A stretch of 64,000 nucleotides of DNA from Vibrio sp. HB236076 (GTDB lineage: Bacteria > Pseudomonadota > Gammaproteobacteria > Enterobacterales > Vibrionaceae), in the NCBI RefSeq assembly GCF_040957575.1, contig NZ_CP162601.1, positions 248,001 through 312,000 on the forward strand, written 5' to 3'. Shown one piece after another: positions 51,540-62,853 of the stretch (its first letter is position 1; each line of letters begins with the position of its first letter). The notes under the pieces are model-generated. The model had not been told where the DNA came from, made no database searches, and was given only the letters and a program-made list of their open reading frames with translations. Position numbers and translations under genes: made by a program.

Positions 51540-53216
51540 TTAGACTTTAAATTGACTTAAACGCTGATGTACCTGATCGACTTTAGCGTTTTGTTGCGTT
51601 ATCTCAGTCACTTGAATCGAGGCATTGTCTGTGAGTTCATCAGCGATGGTATTCACTTGATGGATACTTTGTGCCACGTCATGACTGACTTGGCTTTGTT
51701 CTTTGGTGGCATTGGCAATTTGGGCCGCTAAGTTTTGCAAGGTCGCAATGGCGTCACCGATATGAGCCATATTGCCACTCACTTGGCTAATCTCTTCCCC
51801 GGTCTGGCTAACCAACTTATTCATAGACTGGATGCTTAGCGTCGTGGTTTTGGTTGTCGCTTGCAGTTGGTGGATGAGATTGAGCACTTCATTAGACGAT
51901 TGCGCCGTTTTACTGGCTAAGCTGCGCACCTCATCAGCGACCACGGCAAAGCCACGTCCTTGCTCTCCGGCCCGTGCGGCTTCAATGGCAGCATTTAAAG
52001 CCAGCAAATTGGTTTGCTCAGCGATATTTTGAATCGTATCGACAATCTGGCTAATTTTTTGGGTACTGATGTTGAGCTCATTAACCGAAAGTTCAGCGTG
52101 TTGGGCTTCTTCACCTAGGTTACTCATGGACTGCTGCGCGACTTGCGCAGTGTGGATACTTTTGTCGGTGAGTTGAGCGCATTCGATGGCTAATTCAGAA
52201 GTGCGTTGGGTTTCTTGGGCGACTTGATTATTGGCCTGAGTCATTTCATCAATGGCTGTCGCGACAGCGCGCACTTGATCAAGTTGGACAGTAATGCGCT
52301 CCTTACTGGTCTGGTTGAGCGCGGTGACCTGATGAGACGAGGTCTGCAGCTCGCCCGTCATCGCAGTGATACTGGTGATCAGTTCATGTAACTTTGCCAT
52401 GAAGCGGTTAAAAGCATCGGCTGACATTGCAATTTCATCATTGCCGTTAGTGTCTAAGCGCACCGTTAAGTCACCACTGCCGTGAGCGAGTACATCCAAT
52501 TGTTGATTGAGCATCTCAAGTGGTTTGAGATTACGGTTAATCAAAAAGCCACCCATAGCCACCACAAGCGCGGCGGACAACACCGTAATGAGCGTCATGA
52601 CCAGCAGCACTTGATCGTAATGTTGGCTGAGCATACTCGCTTCTTGTTCTGTCAGCTGGTCGACATCGTCAATGTAAAAACCCGTGGTGAGGATCAGATC
52701 TTGGGCTGGTAAATAACGGCTATAGGTCATTTTCGGAAAGTAGGCTTTTTCGGAGGGGCGGTAGCCATCGAAGACGGTGAAACCATCGCCTTTGGTCGCG
52801 CTATTAACAATATTGCGAACGATGTACTGGTCTTTGTCGTTTTTAAGATCCCATTGCGAGGTGCCAACGGCATTAGGATTGGCGCCGTGGGCAATCACGA
52901 TCCCTTGGCTATTGTGAATATAAAAATAACTATCCGGGTTGCCGGTTTCAAAGCGTAAAGCGCCAATGGTTTGGGCGAGGGATTGTTTAAGCGCCTCGCC
53001 TTGGAGCTGTGTTACATTGGGTAAAATAGCGGTGTACGCCGTGTCGACGAGCCCTTGTAATTTGTCTTGACGGTCAGAGAGGTAAGCGTGGTGAAAATCA
53101 TCGAGTGTGGTTTGCTTTAACGAGCTAGTGAGAATATAGACTGTCAAGATCAAGGCACCGCCGATAAATAACACGGCTGAAAAACAAATCAAAAACAGTT
53201 TGCGTTTTAGTGTCAT
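51540..53216 (-). CDS. Methyl-accepting chemotaxis protein with Cache sensor
   Basis: A 558-residue receptor: membrane segment (about 8-30), periplasmic single Cache (sCache_2-like) domain (about 35-195, with [17 protein letters not shown] and [11 protein letters not shown]), second membrane segment (about 202-224), HAMP (about 225-280), and a cytoplasmic signalling hairpin with the invariant tip [20 protein letters not shown]. The ligand is unknown; such domains often bind small carboxylates. It is divergent from a PAS-GGDEF-EAL gene. Confidence 0.92.
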   Translation of the reverse strand: MTLKRKLFLICFSAVLFIGGALILTVYILTSSLKQTTLDDFHHAYLSDRQDKLQGLVDTAYTAILPNVTQLQGEALKQSLAQTIGALRFETGNPDSYFYIHNSQGIVIAHGANPNAVGTSQWDLKNDKDQYIVRNIVNSATKGDGFTVFDGYRPSEKAYFPKMTYSRYLPAQDLILTTGFYIDDVDQLTEQEASMLSQHYDQVLLVMTLITVLSAALVVAMGGFLINRNLKPLEMLNQQLDVLAHGSGDLTVRLDTNGNDEIAMSADAFNRFMAKLHELITSITAMTGELQTSSHQVTALNQTSKERITVQLDQVRAVATAIDEMTQANNQVAQETQRTSELAIECAQLTDKSIHTAQVAQQSMSNLGEEAQHAELSVNELNISTQKISQIVDTIQNIAEQTNLLALNAAIEAARAGEQGRGFAVVADEVRSLASKTAQSSNEVLNLIHQLQATTKTTTLSIQSMNKLVSQTGEEISQVSGNMAHIGDAIATLQNLAAQIANATKEQSQVSHDVAQSIHQVNTIADELTDNASIQVTEITQQNAKVDQVHQRLSQFKV

Positions 53217-53662
53217 GGTGACATCGCCTCAAAAATTGACCAATCGATGGTTTACTCGATGGTCGTAATCAAAAATGGGTCGCGAACTCGGCGAACACCA
53301 GTGTCCAGGTCGTTCGCATTGTAATAGAAAATAATGATACCGCTTGCGTATATAATGATGTTTTTTTGATTTTCTTATGACTAGTTTTGGTGCTTTCTGT
53401 GTTCAATGTCACATAATTCTCTGTGTTTGAATGAAACTCGAGCAGTTGGCTATTCCTCAAACTCTTCTTGCTATATATTGCCGAGCGATTTGATTTTACT
53501 GCAATAAGGTTTAATCACATCCGTTGAATAATCTTAGCCTATCTCTTTACGACTGCGATAAATAACTGATATTGACGTCTTACATTTGGCGAAAATAAAA
53601 CAGAGTGAAGAAAATATTATGGCGCTACCGATTTTTACCTTTAACGTTAAGAGACCGTAACG
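53217..53662. other. Divergent gap between the chemoreceptor and PAS-GGDEF-EAL genes
   Basis: About 445 AT-rich bases that must hold both promoters. TTGACG at 53572-53577 could be a -35 box for the plus-strand gene, but the -10 at normal spacing (AATAAA) is weak. A TATAAT lies near 53350. Nothing else was recognised. Confidence 0.4.
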
Positions 53663-55972
53663 ATGACACTTCGCTTTGATTGGAAGTATTTGCTGTTAGC
53701 CTTAGTGGTGGCATTGAGTTTGAGTTTGCTCAATATCGCTTTATTGCAAAACACTTTGTCGTATCCGTTTACTGATGTTCAGTTAGTGCAAACTACCGCA
53801 TTAATGACAATGGCTTTTCTATTGTTTTATCTCTTTGTTCAATATCGCGCTTTGCAACGGCGTCGATTGTTTATTGCGTTATTGGATCGCTTGCCCGCAA
53901 GTTTGGTTTCTAAAGATCAAAATGGAAGGATTCTTTATTGCAATCAGTCTTATGCCACTCTATTTGGCTGCTCTGCGGCGGAAATGTTTGACCGATTTGA
54001 AAGCGAATTCACCGATAAAGATTCTGTGATGCAAAGCTTTAAGCCTTTAGCACAACCGGTAATAGATAAGGGACAAGCGATTGGTCAGCCCGTGTCGGCA
54101 TTGTATGAGCAAGCCTCACCCCAAGCTGATAAAAGTACTTACTATACCAGTGTTAAGTTGCCTTATCTCAACATGAATCAACGAGCCTGTACGTTAATTT
54201 ACGCTCAGGACGTAAGTGAGTTTCATCAATACAAACAACAAGCTGAATTATATCAGGCTCAATTAGAGAAAGTCCTTGAAGCGTCTGAAGAAGGTTTGTG
54301 GGAATGGGATCTCGTTGAAAACAAAGCGACCTCGAATCAAAGAATGTTAGAGATTTTTAAGATCGAGAAACTGGAGAGCTTGGAAGATTTTGAAGCCATT
54401 ATTTATCCAGACGATCGCGAGTTGGTCCACAAGGCGGTAGAAACTTTAATCGCCAATCAAGCGCCTTTTAACATTGAGTTTCGCATTGTCGATGACAAAG
54501 GCAACATCGCTTGGATTTGGGATCGCGGTCGGGTTGCCAGTGTCGATGAAAATAATCAGGTCACTTCGATTGTCGGTATTGCTATGGACATCACCGAAGA
54601 TAAAGCCAACGAAGAGCGAATTCGAAAACTGGCCTATTATGACCCGCTGACGCAATTAAAGAACCGTTCAAAGCTACAAAAGAACTTTGATGAAATTCGT
54701 TTTTCGTTAATAGAGGGGCAACCCGCGCCATGGTATGGGTTGTTTTTCATCGATTTAGACCGATTCAAACACCTCAATGACAATTACGGTCATGGCCACG
54801 GCGATGAGCTACTTAAAATTATCGGTCAACGGCTGAAGAGTTTTGTTTGCCAAGACAGTTTGTTGTGTCGTTTGGGAGGCGATGAATTCATCGTTGTTTT
54901 CCCGATGCCAGAAAAAGTAAACCAAACTCGATTAGAGCACATTGAAACCCTGGCAACGCGATTGCTTGACGAGCTGAATCAACCCTGTCAACTCGTTGGC
55001 TCTCAAGGCGATAATCCCATTTATTATATGCCTCGTGCCAGCCTTGGTGGAATCACTTTCAAGCTCCGACCTGACAGTGATTTATTGGAACTCCGACGCT
55101 TGGCAGACATTGGCTTGTATCGCGCGAAAGCAGAGGGCGGCGGGGGAGCGCACCTGTTTAACCTTGAAGAGCAAGATCACATGTTGTCGGTCAACCGTTT
55201 ACAAAAGTTACTTGAAAAAGGGATTGAACACGAAGAGTTTGAACTTTATTACCAACCGGTCATCAATCGTGAGGGGCACATCTGCGGCGCCGAGGCACTA
55301 CTGCGCTGGCAAAGCGCTGAGCAAGGTTTGATCATGCCCGATACCTTTATGCCAATCGCAGAAGAAAGTCATGCCATCGTTGAGTTGGGGAATCAAGTTA
55401 TCCATATGGCGTGTCGCCAACTTGAGCAATGGCAACAGGCGACCTTGAGTGCGCATTTCACCATGGCGATCAACCTCAGTGCTAAGCAACTCTGGCAGCA
55501 CAACTTTGTTGATGATTTTACCAATATCATTGAGCAATATGCGATCAACCCTCATCAATTGATCGTTGAAGTAACAGAAAGCGTTTTTATCCATGATTTA
55601 CAAGAAGCCAGTGACAAACTGATGGCGTTAAAGCGGCTCGGTATTAACATCGCTCTTGATGATTTTGGTACCGGTTATTCCTCGCTCAATTATTTGCGTC
55701 ATCTGCCCTTAGATGAACTAAAGATAGACAAAAGCTTTATTCAATCCATGTTAGAGGATGACAAAGCGAGCATCATGGTCAACACCGTGATTGAGTTAGC
55801 CAAACAACTGGAGTTGACTGTGGTCGCTGAAGGCGTCGAACTCGCTCAGCATTTTGAGCTACTCAGCGATCTCTCGGTGGAATTGTATCAAGGGTATTAT
55901 TTTGCTAAACCATTACCGATTGACGACTTTACGGCTTTTTATCAATCGTATACGAGTCATACTACTGAATGA
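53663..55972 (+). CDS. Membrane PAS-PAS-GGDEF-EAL c-di-GMP enzyme, probably a phosphodiesterase
   Basis: A 769-residue protein: two N-terminal membrane segments (about 10-30 and 42-62), a PAS domain (about 75-180), a PAS_3 domain (about 205-315), GGDEF (motif LGGDEF, 405-409) and EAL (EAL at 544-546). The EAL domain keeps the catalytic set: the EAL Glu, INLSAKQL Asn, VEVTES Glu, DDFGTG Asp pair, LKIDKSF Lys and VAEGVE Glu. The GGDEF lacks the RxxD inhibitory site, so a GTP-tuned phosphodiesterase is plausible. Confidence 0.9.
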   Translation: MTLRFDWKYLLLALVVALSLSLLNIALLQNTLSYPFTDVQLVQTTALMTMAFLLFYLFVQYRALQRRRLFIALLDRLPASLVSKDQNGRILYCNQSYATLFGCSAAEMFDRFESEFTDKDSVMQSFKPLAQPVIDKGQAIGQPVSALYEQASPQADKSTYYTSVKLPYLNMNQRACTLIYAQDVSEFHQYKQQAELYQAQLEKVLEASEEGLWEWDLVENKATSNQRMLEIFKIEKLESLEDFEAIIYPDDRELVHKAVETLIANQAPFNIEFRIVDDKGNIAWIWDRGRVASVDENNQVTSIVGIAMDITEDKANEERIRKLAYYDPLTQLKNRSKLQKNFDEIRFSLIEGQPAPWYGLFFIDLDRFKHLNDNYGHGHGDELLKIIGQRLKSFVCQDSLLCRLGGDEFIVVFPMPEKVNQTRLEHIETLATRLLDELNQPCQLVGSQGDNPIYYMPRASLGGITFKLRPDSDLLELRRLADIGLYRAKAEGGGGAHLFNLEEQDHMLSVNRLQKLLEKGIEHEEFELYYQPVINREGHICGAEALLRWQSAEQGLIMPDTFMPIAEESHAIVELGNQVIHMACRQLEQWQQATLSAHFTMAINLSAKQLWQHNFVDDFTNIIEQYAINPHQLIVEVTESVFIHDLQEASDKLMALKRLGINIALDDFGTGYSSLNYLRHLPLDELKIDKSFIQSMLEDDKASIMVNTVIELAKQLELTVVAEGVELAQHFELLSDLSVELYQGYYFAKPLPIDDFTAFYQSYTSHTTE

Positions 55973-56319
55973 CAGACTTAGGCGTCAGGTTAATTTACTC
56001 GTTGAACAATAAATCGCATGACAAGTTGTGACGGTGAATCTGTTTGCGTTTTTAAATGCCAGTATTTTGTCATTAATCTGCCGCAAACACTGACATTGTA
56101 AACAAACTAATATAGCATCAACAAAAATAAGAAAATTATTATTTAACACAAGATTGATATAGCAGTCTTTCCTTTATTGTCTCTCCTTTACACTGAGATA
56201 CAAAGAGTCTGTACTGCCATCGGTGTTATTGCGTTTTTAATGCCTAACGATCAGTCTTTTAGAGTTTGGCTGGGTCAAGCAATGAACTATTCGCTGGCCT
56301 TCAATGTAGCGAGTAAATA
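55973..56319. other. Gap upstream of the CheB-CheR fusion gene
   Basis: About 345 AT-rich bases. No terminator hairpin, repeat or small gene was recognised; it presumably holds the promoter of the following gene. Confidence 0.4.
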
Positions 56320-59300
56320 ATGAGTAAAACCCCACACCTTTCCGTCGTCGGTATAGGCGCTTCGGCCGGTGGTCTAGAATCGATGAGACCGCTGTTAAAT
56401 GGCCTACACAAGACAGGACACATTGCATTCGTGGTGGCTCAGCATATGTCGCCACAGCACCGCAGTATGCTGGTGGAGTTGCTCGCTAAAGAATGCCCGC
56501 TTAATGTGATTGAGGCCAAAGATGGTGAAGCATTACAGCCGGATACTGTGTATGTTAACCCGCCCAATAAAGACATCTTGGTGATCAAAAACAAGATTGA
56601 GCTCAAGCATTTAGATCGCGGTATTGGCCCTAAGCCCTCGGTTGACAGCTTGTTTAACTCGCTCGCCAATCACATCGGTGGCCACGCTGTGGGGATTATT
56701 TTGTCGGGCACTGGCTCAGATGGCGCTCATGGCTGTCGAGCGATTCGCGCTTCGGGTGGGATCACCATCGCGCAAGACCCAGAAACCGCCAAGTATGATG
56801 GTATGCCCAGTGCGGCGATTCGCTCAGAAGCGGTTGATTTAATTTTATCCCCCTCGGAAATTGCCAAACAACTGACTGATATTATCAACTCACCACCGCC
56901 GAAAATAACGCTCAAAGAAGCCAGAACGGGTAAGCACATTGCCTCGTTCACCGATTTGATCAACCGCGTCTACCAAGCGACGCAAGTCGATTTTAGTCAA
57001 TACAAAGAGGCAACATTGAGCCGCCAATTGCAACGTCGTATTGCGGCATTGCGTTTGTCTTCGCTTGAAGAATACTTTAATTACATTGACGATAACAAAG
57101 AAGAGTTGCACACCCTGCAGAAAAGCTTTCTCATTTCTGTTACGGCGTTTTTTCGCGACCCTGAGGCGTTTGATCAGCTGACGGGGTTAGTTGAAAAAAT
57201 GATCTCGCGCAAAGAGCCGCGCAGCACGGTGCGAATTTGGATTCCTGGCTGCGCGACCGGTGAAGAAGTTTATACCTTTGCGATTATGATCTGTGAGCAG
57301 CTCGGCCGCCGAGTGAGCGATTTTGATATAAAAATTTTCGGTACCGACATTGATATGGCCGCCACAGAAGTGGCTCGCAAAGGTGTCTATCCAGAGCCCT
57401 TGTTAGAAGGACTCGATAAAGTTCTGATTGACCGTTATTTTATTCAAGATGGTCGCAGCTTTAAGATTATCAAACACGTAAGAGATATGTGTGTCTTTGC
57501 CCGTCAAGATTTGGTGCGCGATCCGCCCTTTCTCAAAATGGACTTGATCAGTTGTCGTAATTTGATGATCTATTTAAATAACGATTTACAAGATCAGATC
57601 ATCAGTAACTTCCACTATTCCCTATTACCCGGTGGCTACTTATTTTTGGGTAAATCCGAGTCGATTGGTAGCGCCGCGACCTCGATGTTTGGCCAAATAG
57701 ACAAGAAAAACAAAATCTTCCAACGTCTAGAAGGCCCACAAACTCGCGTACACATTGGCAGTTTTACCAGCAATATTACTCCGCCAATCGCGCCGCGAGC
57801 ACTGACGCCTAAAATGGTTAAGATGGAAGCAGTGAAAAGCTGCCTCCTCGAGGCGTATGGCCCGCCAAGTGTATTAATCAATAGTGCTCATGAGCCATTG
57901 CAGTTTTTTGGTGAGCTTGGCCGCTATCTGTCATTGCCAGAAGGGGCGGCTGATTTTAATATTCTTGCCCTCGCCCCGCCGAGTATTCGCACTGAACTGC
58001 GCGCTTTATTGTATCGAGCGATGAACAGTGACAAAACGTCCAATGAGCATTTGGTGGATGCACAGCTCAATGGCACGCCAACGCGTGTTAATATCGCAGT
58101 GCGTCAAATCAGTATTGAAGGGCAGGCGGAAAGGACTTATCTCGTCTCTTTTGAAGAGAAGGGCAACGATGTGGTTCCAGCTTTAGACTTTGATCAATAC
58201 AGTGAAGATCAGCAAAGCCATATCAGCCATCTAGAAAATGAACTGTCCGGTACCCGAGAACATTTGCAAGCGGTCATTGAAGAATTAGAAACCTCCAACG
58301 AAGAGCTACAATCGCTGAACGAAGAATTGCAAGCCTCAACCGAAGAGCTGCAATCGTCTAATGAAGAGCTCGAAACCACCAATGAAGAATTGCAGGCGAC
58401 GAATGAAGAGCTCACCACGGTTAACGATGAGTTACAAGCCAAGTCGATTCAGCTGACCGAAGTCAATGAAACGCTCAACAACATTCAAAACTCGATTGAT
58501 CTTGGCTTGATTGTGTTGGATGAAAAGCTCAGGTTGATTCGCTATACGCCTAAAGTGGTGCGCTTGTTTGGGATTTTACCTGATGATATCGGACAAAAAA
58601 TCACTGGTATCCCATCGCACATTAAAATTGAACACTTTGAGCGAGTACTGATGTCGGTGATTCAAACGGGCGATCCTCTGTCGATGGAGGTCGAACGACA
58701 GGGTGATACTTTCTTGATGAGTTTGGCGCCTTATCTCAATGAGACCAAGCGAATTTCAGGGGTGATTCTGACCTTCTCTGATATTAGTGAACTGACGCAA
58801 ACGCGTTTGAAGATTGAACAAGCCGAACAAAAATTTCGTTTGATCACCGAATCGCTTCACGAAGTGGTTTGGATGAGTTACCCCGATTTTTCGCAATGGG
58901 AGTATCTAAGCCCAACCTTTGCTGATTACTCAGGCCTTGCGCCCAGTATTATTTATCAATCTCCAGAGAAGTTTTTAGAGTCGATTCATCCCGATGATCG
59001 CTCTAACTTTGTGGCTCACACTAAACAACCGTGTTGGGATATTCAGTATCGCATGTGTCATGTTGATGGGCGTGTTTCTTGGATGCGCGATCGCGGTAGC
59101 AAAGTGGTACAAAACAATAATATGCCGGATTTACTGGTTGGCAGTGCGGTTGATATCACCAAGTCGATGGACTTCTCTCATCAGTTACAGCTGAGTGAAG
59201 AAAAGTTTCGCAGCGTGTTTGAAAGCTCTAGTGTTGGCATTGCTTTGGCTAATCACAAAGGTGAGTTATGGGATGTGAACCCAGCGTTTTGCCAGTGGCT

Positions 59301-60849
59301 TGGCTACGATCGCAAAGAGCTTGCAGGTTGCCATTTTGATGTCATCACTCATGCCGATGACCTAGAAGACGACTTACACCTGTTTAATGAATTGATTGCA
59401 GGTAAACGCGATGCTTACCATCTAGAAAAGCGTTATCTGACCAAAGATGGCAAAGTTATCTTCGGGCTACTCAATGTCAGTCTTGCCAGTCATACCAATC
59501 CGTTTAATGATCAGGAACAGTCGATTGTTGCTATTATTCAGGATATTACGGATCAGGTGGCGGCGCGTCAGTTGATCTTTGAGCAATCACATTTTGACGC
59601 ACTGACCCAATTGCCGAACCGTACTTTGCTAAAGGATCGCTTGGATCAGTTGTTTAAATTGGCTGAGCGAGAAAGTCTTCATACCTCCTTGTTGTTTGTC
59701 GATCTCGATGGTTTTAAAGCGATTAATGATCAGCAGGGGCATGATGCTGGCGATCAGGTGTTAATCACCATTGCTCAGCGATTGAAAGGGTTAGTCAGAG
59801 CCAGTGATACGGTTGCTCGTTTTGGTGGCGATGAGTTCATTATTGCTATTAATCATCAACCTGGAGTGCAATACCCAGAAATGGTGGCCAATAAAGTCAT
59901 TGAGGCTATCGCTCAACCAATAGTATGGCAACAAGAATACTATCAAATTAACTCCAGTATTGGCATTGCAACCTACCCAGAGGATGCGCAAAGCCAAGAA
60001 AAATTGGTGCAACTGGCTGATGTCACTATGTATCGAGCAAAAAAAGCGGGAGGTGGGCACTGTCAGTTTTACTCAGGGAAAATGAACAGCGAAATAAAGC
60101 TGCTACACAGTGAGAAAAACGAGTTGTTGCACTCGCTTGAACAAGGCTTGTTCCAACTGTACTACCAACCTATTTTTTCCGATAACGGTCGGACAATCAT
60201 TGCGGCGGAATCGTTATTACGTCGTCAAGACCCTGACAATGGCATGCAACTGCCAAGTGACTTTATTGCTGTCGCTGAGCAATACAACGTCTTAAAGACG
60301 ATAGATTTATGGGTATTAGAGCAAAATATGGCGTTTATCCGTCAGCACGGTACTCATTTGACCATGGTCTCGATGAATGTGTCGAGTCAAGCGCTGAGTA
60401 GCAAACGATTTTTACAAACCTTGGAAGACAATCGAGCGATCGCCCATCAGTTGTGTTTAGAAATGACGGAACAAGTGATTTCCCAATCTGATCCGTATTT
60501 TAAAACCATTTCGATGTTGCATTCACTGGGTTATAAGATTGCCCTTGATCAATTTGGCCTGGGTGCGTCAAACTTTTCGCGCTTGCCGTCCGAGTGTTTT
60601 GATCGACTGAAAATCGATCTAAGTATTACTCAGCAAATTGAAACGACACAAAACCAAGCGCCTTTGGTTGAGGCCAGCCTTCATATTGCTCAAGCCATGG
60701 AGTGTTCTGTAGTTGCCGTAGGGGTTGAACGAGAAAGCCAAGCACAATACTTTGCCAGTCGAGAGAGTGTTGATCTGCAGGGTTTTTATTTCGCTAAGCC
60801 GATGCCAATGGCAGAGTTGGTTGCACTGCTTAAAAGTCAATCTAACTGA
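56320..60849 (+). CDS. CheB-CheR-PAS-GGDEF-EAL fusion protein
   Basis: A 1509-residue cytosolic fusion. Domains: CheB methylesterase without receiver (about 5-185; Ser15, His42, Asp134), CheR methyltransferase (about 210-475, with [10 protein letters not shown]), a Glu/Leu coiled coil (about 640-715, repeated NEELQ), PAS_10-like (about 720-835), PAS (about 845-960), PAS (about 965-1085), GGDEF (FGGDEF 1168-1173, inhibitory RASD at 1160-1163), and EAL-like (about 1265-1505). The EAL keeps Glu1297 but has ESL, Gln1411 in place of the second Asp of DDFGTG, and Val1467 in place of the VAEGVE Glu, so it is probably inactive. Confidence 0.92.
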   Translation: MSKTPHLSVVGIGASAGGLESMRPLLNGLHKTGHIAFVVAQHMSPQHRSMLVELLAKECPLNVIEAKDGEALQPDTVYVNPPNKDILVIKNKIELKHLDRGIGPKPSVDSLFNSLANHIGGHAVGIILSGTGSDGAHGCRAIRASGGITIAQDPETAKYDGMPSAAIRSEAVDLILSPSEIAKQLTDIINSPPPKITLKEARTGKHIASFTDLINRVYQATQVDFSQYKEATLSRQLQRRIAALRLSSLEEYFNYIDDNKEELHTLQKSFLISVTAFFRDPEAFDQLTGLVEKMISRKEPRSTVRIWIPGCATGEEVYTFAIMICEQLGRRVSDFDIKIFGTDIDMAATEVARKGVYPEPLLEGLDKVLIDRYFIQDGRSFKIIKHVRDMCVFARQDLVRDPPFLKMDLISCRNLMIYLNNDLQDQIISNFHYSLLPGGYLFLGKSESIGSAATSMFGQIDKKNKIFQRLEGPQTRVHIGSFTSNITPPIAPRALTPKMVKMEAVKSCLLEAYGPPSVLINSAHEPLQFFGELGRYLSLPEGAADFNILALAPPSIRTELRALLYRAMNSDKTSNEHLVDAQLNGTPTRVNIAVRQISIEGQAERTYLVSFEEKGNDVVPALDFDQYSEDQQSHISHLENELSGTREHLQAVIEELETSNEELQSLNEELQASTEELQSSNEELETTNEELQATNEELTTVNDELQAKSIQLTEVNETLNNIQNSIDLGLIVLDEKLRLIRYTPKVVRLFGILPDDIGQKITGIPSHIKIEHFERVLMSVIQTGDPLSMEVERQGDTFLMSLAPYLNETKRISGVILTFSDISELTQTRLKIEQAEQKFRLITESLHEVVWMSYPDFSQWEYLSPTFADYSGLAPSIIYQSPEKFLESIHPDDRSNFVAHTKQPCWDIQYRMCHVDGRVSWMRDRGSKVVQNNNMPDLLVGSAVDITKSMDFSHQLQLSEEKFRSVFESSSVGIALANHKGELWDVNPAFCQWLGYDRKELAGCHFDVITHADDLEDDLHLFNELIAGKRDAYHLEKRYLTKDGKVIFGLLNVSLASHTNPFNDQEQSIVAIIQDITDQVAARQLIFEQSHFDALTQLPNRTLLKDRLDQLFKLAERESLHTSLLFVDLDGFKAINDQQGHDAGDQVLITIAQRLKGLVRASDTVARFGGDEFIIAINHQPGVQYPEMVANKVIEAIAQPIVWQQEYYQINSSIGIATYPEDAQSQEKLVQLADVTMYRAKKAGGGHCQFYSGKMNSEIKLLHSEKNELLHSLEQGLFQLYYQPIFSDNGRTIIAAESLLRRQDPDNGMQLPSDFIAVAEQYNVLKTIDLWVLEQNMAFIRQHGTHLTMVSMNVSSQALSSKRFLQTLEDNRAIAHQLCLEMTEQVISQSDPYFKTISMLHSLGYKIALDQFGLGASNFSRLPSECFDRLKIDLSITQQIETTQNQAPLVEASLHIAQAMECSVVAVGVERESQAQYFASRESVDLQGFYFAKPMPMAELVALLKSQSN

Positions 60850-60900
60850 CACAAACGGCATCGACGTATTTGAGCCATCACTGAATGTGATGGCTTTGGG

Positions 60901-61545
60901 TTACCAATACAAGTTTAATTCACGATGAAACTCTTCGGCTAACGCATGGCTTTCATTTTGCAGTAATGAGCGACCGATAATCAAGGTTTTGAGCTCAAGG
61001 TGTTTAAACATCCCGACATCGTTGGGTTTCACGCCACCATTGACCGACACATCTAATCCCAAATCAATTAACCTTTTAATACAATCAAGATCGCGTTCTT
61101 GCCATGTTTGACCCGCCAGCTCAGCGTTGAGAGAACGATGGTAAATGACTTGATTGATCCCCATGTATCGCCACGCCTCAATATCTTGCCAAGTCCAGTG
61201 CCCGTGGAGTTCGATTTGTACGTCTCCGTTGAGTTGTATGGCCACTTCTTTTGCTGCGCGAATGGTTTCTGGGTGAGCGGCCGAGCTCAGTGTCACCCAA
61301 TGGGCACCAGCTTCCATCGCCATGCGAGTTAAAATATGACTGGCATCGGTCATTTTGACATCAAAGACTAAGGTGTGATTGGGGTAGAGCTGGTGAATCG
61401 CTCTGACACAGGCGATGCCTTGTGACAAAGCCAGAATTGGCCCAATCTTGATGATATCGATATGCTCAGCGATATGGGATAACTGCGCCAAAGCGCGGCG
61501 CAGGTCATCGGTGTCTAACGACAGTTGCAGCTTGGGTTTGGTCAT
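60901..61545 (-). CDS. Divergent KGPDC/HPS-like decarboxylase of the OMPDC superfamily
   Basis: A 214-residue (beta/alpha)8-barrel protein aligning end to end with UlaD/SgbH 3-keto-L-gulonate-6-phosphate decarboxylases, including Asp11, Asp62-x-Lys64-x-x-Asp67, Glu112 and YHRS with His136. Three key positions differ from KGPDC: Lys33 (Glu in KGPDC and HPS), Leu139 (Arg) and Asn169 (Thr, in VTGG). Lys33 with Asp62, Lys64 and Asp67 recreates the tetrad of OMP decarboxylase. GGAGG precedes ATG 61545; the open frame upstream of it is not coding. No ula gene is nearby. The substrate is therefore open. Confidence 0.8.
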   Translation of the reverse strand: MTKPKLQLSLDTDDLRRALAQLSHIAEHIDIIKIGPILALSQGIACVRAIHQLYPNHTLVFDVKMTDASHILTRMAMEAGAHWVTLSSAAHPETIRAAKEVAIQLNGDVQIELHGHWTWQDIEAWRYMGINQVIYHRSLNAELAGQTWQERDLDCIKRLIDLGLDVSVNGGVKPNDVGMFKHLELKTLIIGRSLLQNESHALAEEFHRELNLYW

Positions 61546-61877
61546 GGTGGCATCCTCCAAAGCGGAAATTGTGGTCAGTGATCGATTGTTGAGTATGGTT
61601 GGTATAAGAACTATCGAAAACAATCCAAAAAAACTATCGCACAGTAACGCATCTTTAAGTTTGAACTTGAGCGCAACTTTGATGTAGACAAATAGATTAT
61701 GTTGCAAATTTGTTAATGTCGTCGCGATTTTGTATGCGCGTTTCGAGTATGTCTGGGCTACCTTCGTGGTGCCGAAATTAAATTGTGAGTTAGCTTTACC
61801 CTTGGCAAGGGAAAAATTGACTATTTTCACTTATCAGCAAAACTTATCTTATCAATAGACAAAAAATAGCTGAGACA
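61546..61877. other. Divergent gap between the decarboxylase and binding-protein genes
   Basis: About 330 bases that must hold promoters for both flanking genes. No clear operator or promoter pair was found; an open minus-strand frame crosses it but lacks an SD and looks non-coding. Confidence 0.4.
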
Positions 61878-62837
61878 ATGATGCGTTATTTAACGAAGCA
61901 GTGGTTGTGTGGCATTGTGTTGGGTTTTGTTTTTTTAAGCTTTCAGCCCGTGTCGGCAGATCATCCCAATCCTTCTTCACGTCAACAGACATTGGTGGTC
62001 GGTACTATCAGCAGTAATCCACAAAAAGCGGTTAAGCGAACTCAAGCGTTTGCGGATTACGTGGCCAGTCAGTTATCTTCTTTCGGTGTAAAGGAAGCCA
62101 AAGTGGTGGTCGCGAAAGACATAGAACAAATGGCATCATGGTTGAAAAGCGGTGACGTCGATTTGGTTTCTGAAACCGTGTTTGCCGCTGCTCGAATGAT
62201 TGATCAGGCTAACGCCAAGTTGATTGCTAGGCGTTGGAAAAGTGGTATTGGCGAATACTCAAGTGTATTTTTTACATCGATTACATCGGGTATCAAAAGC
62301 TTTTCTGATCTGGTCGGAAAGACCATTGTTTTTGAAGACCGCGGCTCGTCAAGCTCATTTTTAGTGCCCGCCAGTCTCTTATTGGCGCAAGGCTATCAAT
62401 TGCAAGAGTTGAGTTCGCCGAGAGAAAAGCCGCTTGCAGGTAAAATCGGCTACTTTTTTTCAGATGATTTTTCCAATTCAGGCGGTGAAAAAAACATGAT
62501 GGCTTGGGTTCATCGAGGTCTCGTTGCTTCTGCGGCATTTAGCGATATCGATTGGCAAAAAGAAATTCCTGAGGCGATAAAAAAAGACATGAGAATTTTT
62601 TATCAAAGTCAAAAGATACCTCGTTCGTTAATGTTAGTCTCGCCAACAGTGCCAGTAGAAAAGAGCCAAATGATCGCACAAATTCTGTTTGATGCAGACA
62701 AAAGTGAGCCAGGCAAAGCGGCCTTGCTTCGTTACAAAAAAACGCTCAAATTCGATCCGATCACCGACGATATAAACGCCGCTGTTCTTCGTGCAAAAGA
62801 GCAAAAGCGACTTATCGAATCCAAACTGTCTCGTTGA
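61878..62837 (+). CDS. PhnD-like periplasmic substrate-binding protein
   Basis: A 319-residue exported protein with a signal peptide (about 1-27, ending QPVSA) and a PhnD/type-2 periplasmic binding fold: LVVGTISSNPQKAVKRTQAF, FTSITSGIKSFSDLVGKTIVFEDRGSSSSFLVP. This family binds phosphonates, phosphite or related anions. No permease or ATPase gene is adjacent; instead a membrane GGDEF gene follows after 16 bases, so it may be the sensing partner of that protein. The ligand is inferred from family only. Confidence 0.82.
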   Translation: MMRYLTKQWLCGIVLGFVFLSFQPVSADHPNPSSRQQTLVVGTISSNPQKAVKRTQAFADYVASQLSSFGVKEAKVVVAKDIEQMASWLKSGDVDLVSETVFAAARMIDQANAKLIARRWKSGIGEYSSVFFTSITSGIKSFSDLVGKTIVFEDRGSSSSFLVPASLLLAQGYQLQELSSPREKPLAGKIGYFFSDDFSNSGGEKNMMAWVHRGLVASAAFSDIDWQKEIPEAIKKDMRIFYQSQKIPRSLMLVSPTVPVEKSQMIAQILFDADKSEPGKAALLRYKKTLKFDPITDDINAAVLRAKEQKRLIESKLSR

Positions 62838-62853
62838 GATAAAGGCAAGAGGT

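Noticed and set aside
58228..58446. Repetitive GAAGAATTGCAA-like DNA in the CheB-CheR fusion
   Set aside because: It encodes the NEELQ coiled coil normal for this family, so it is protein-level repetition and not a DNA element.
61546..61830. 95-residue N-terminal extension of the decarboxylase-like protein
   Set aside because: The barrel starts exactly at ATG 61545, which has GGAGG at good spacing; the upstream part matches no domain.
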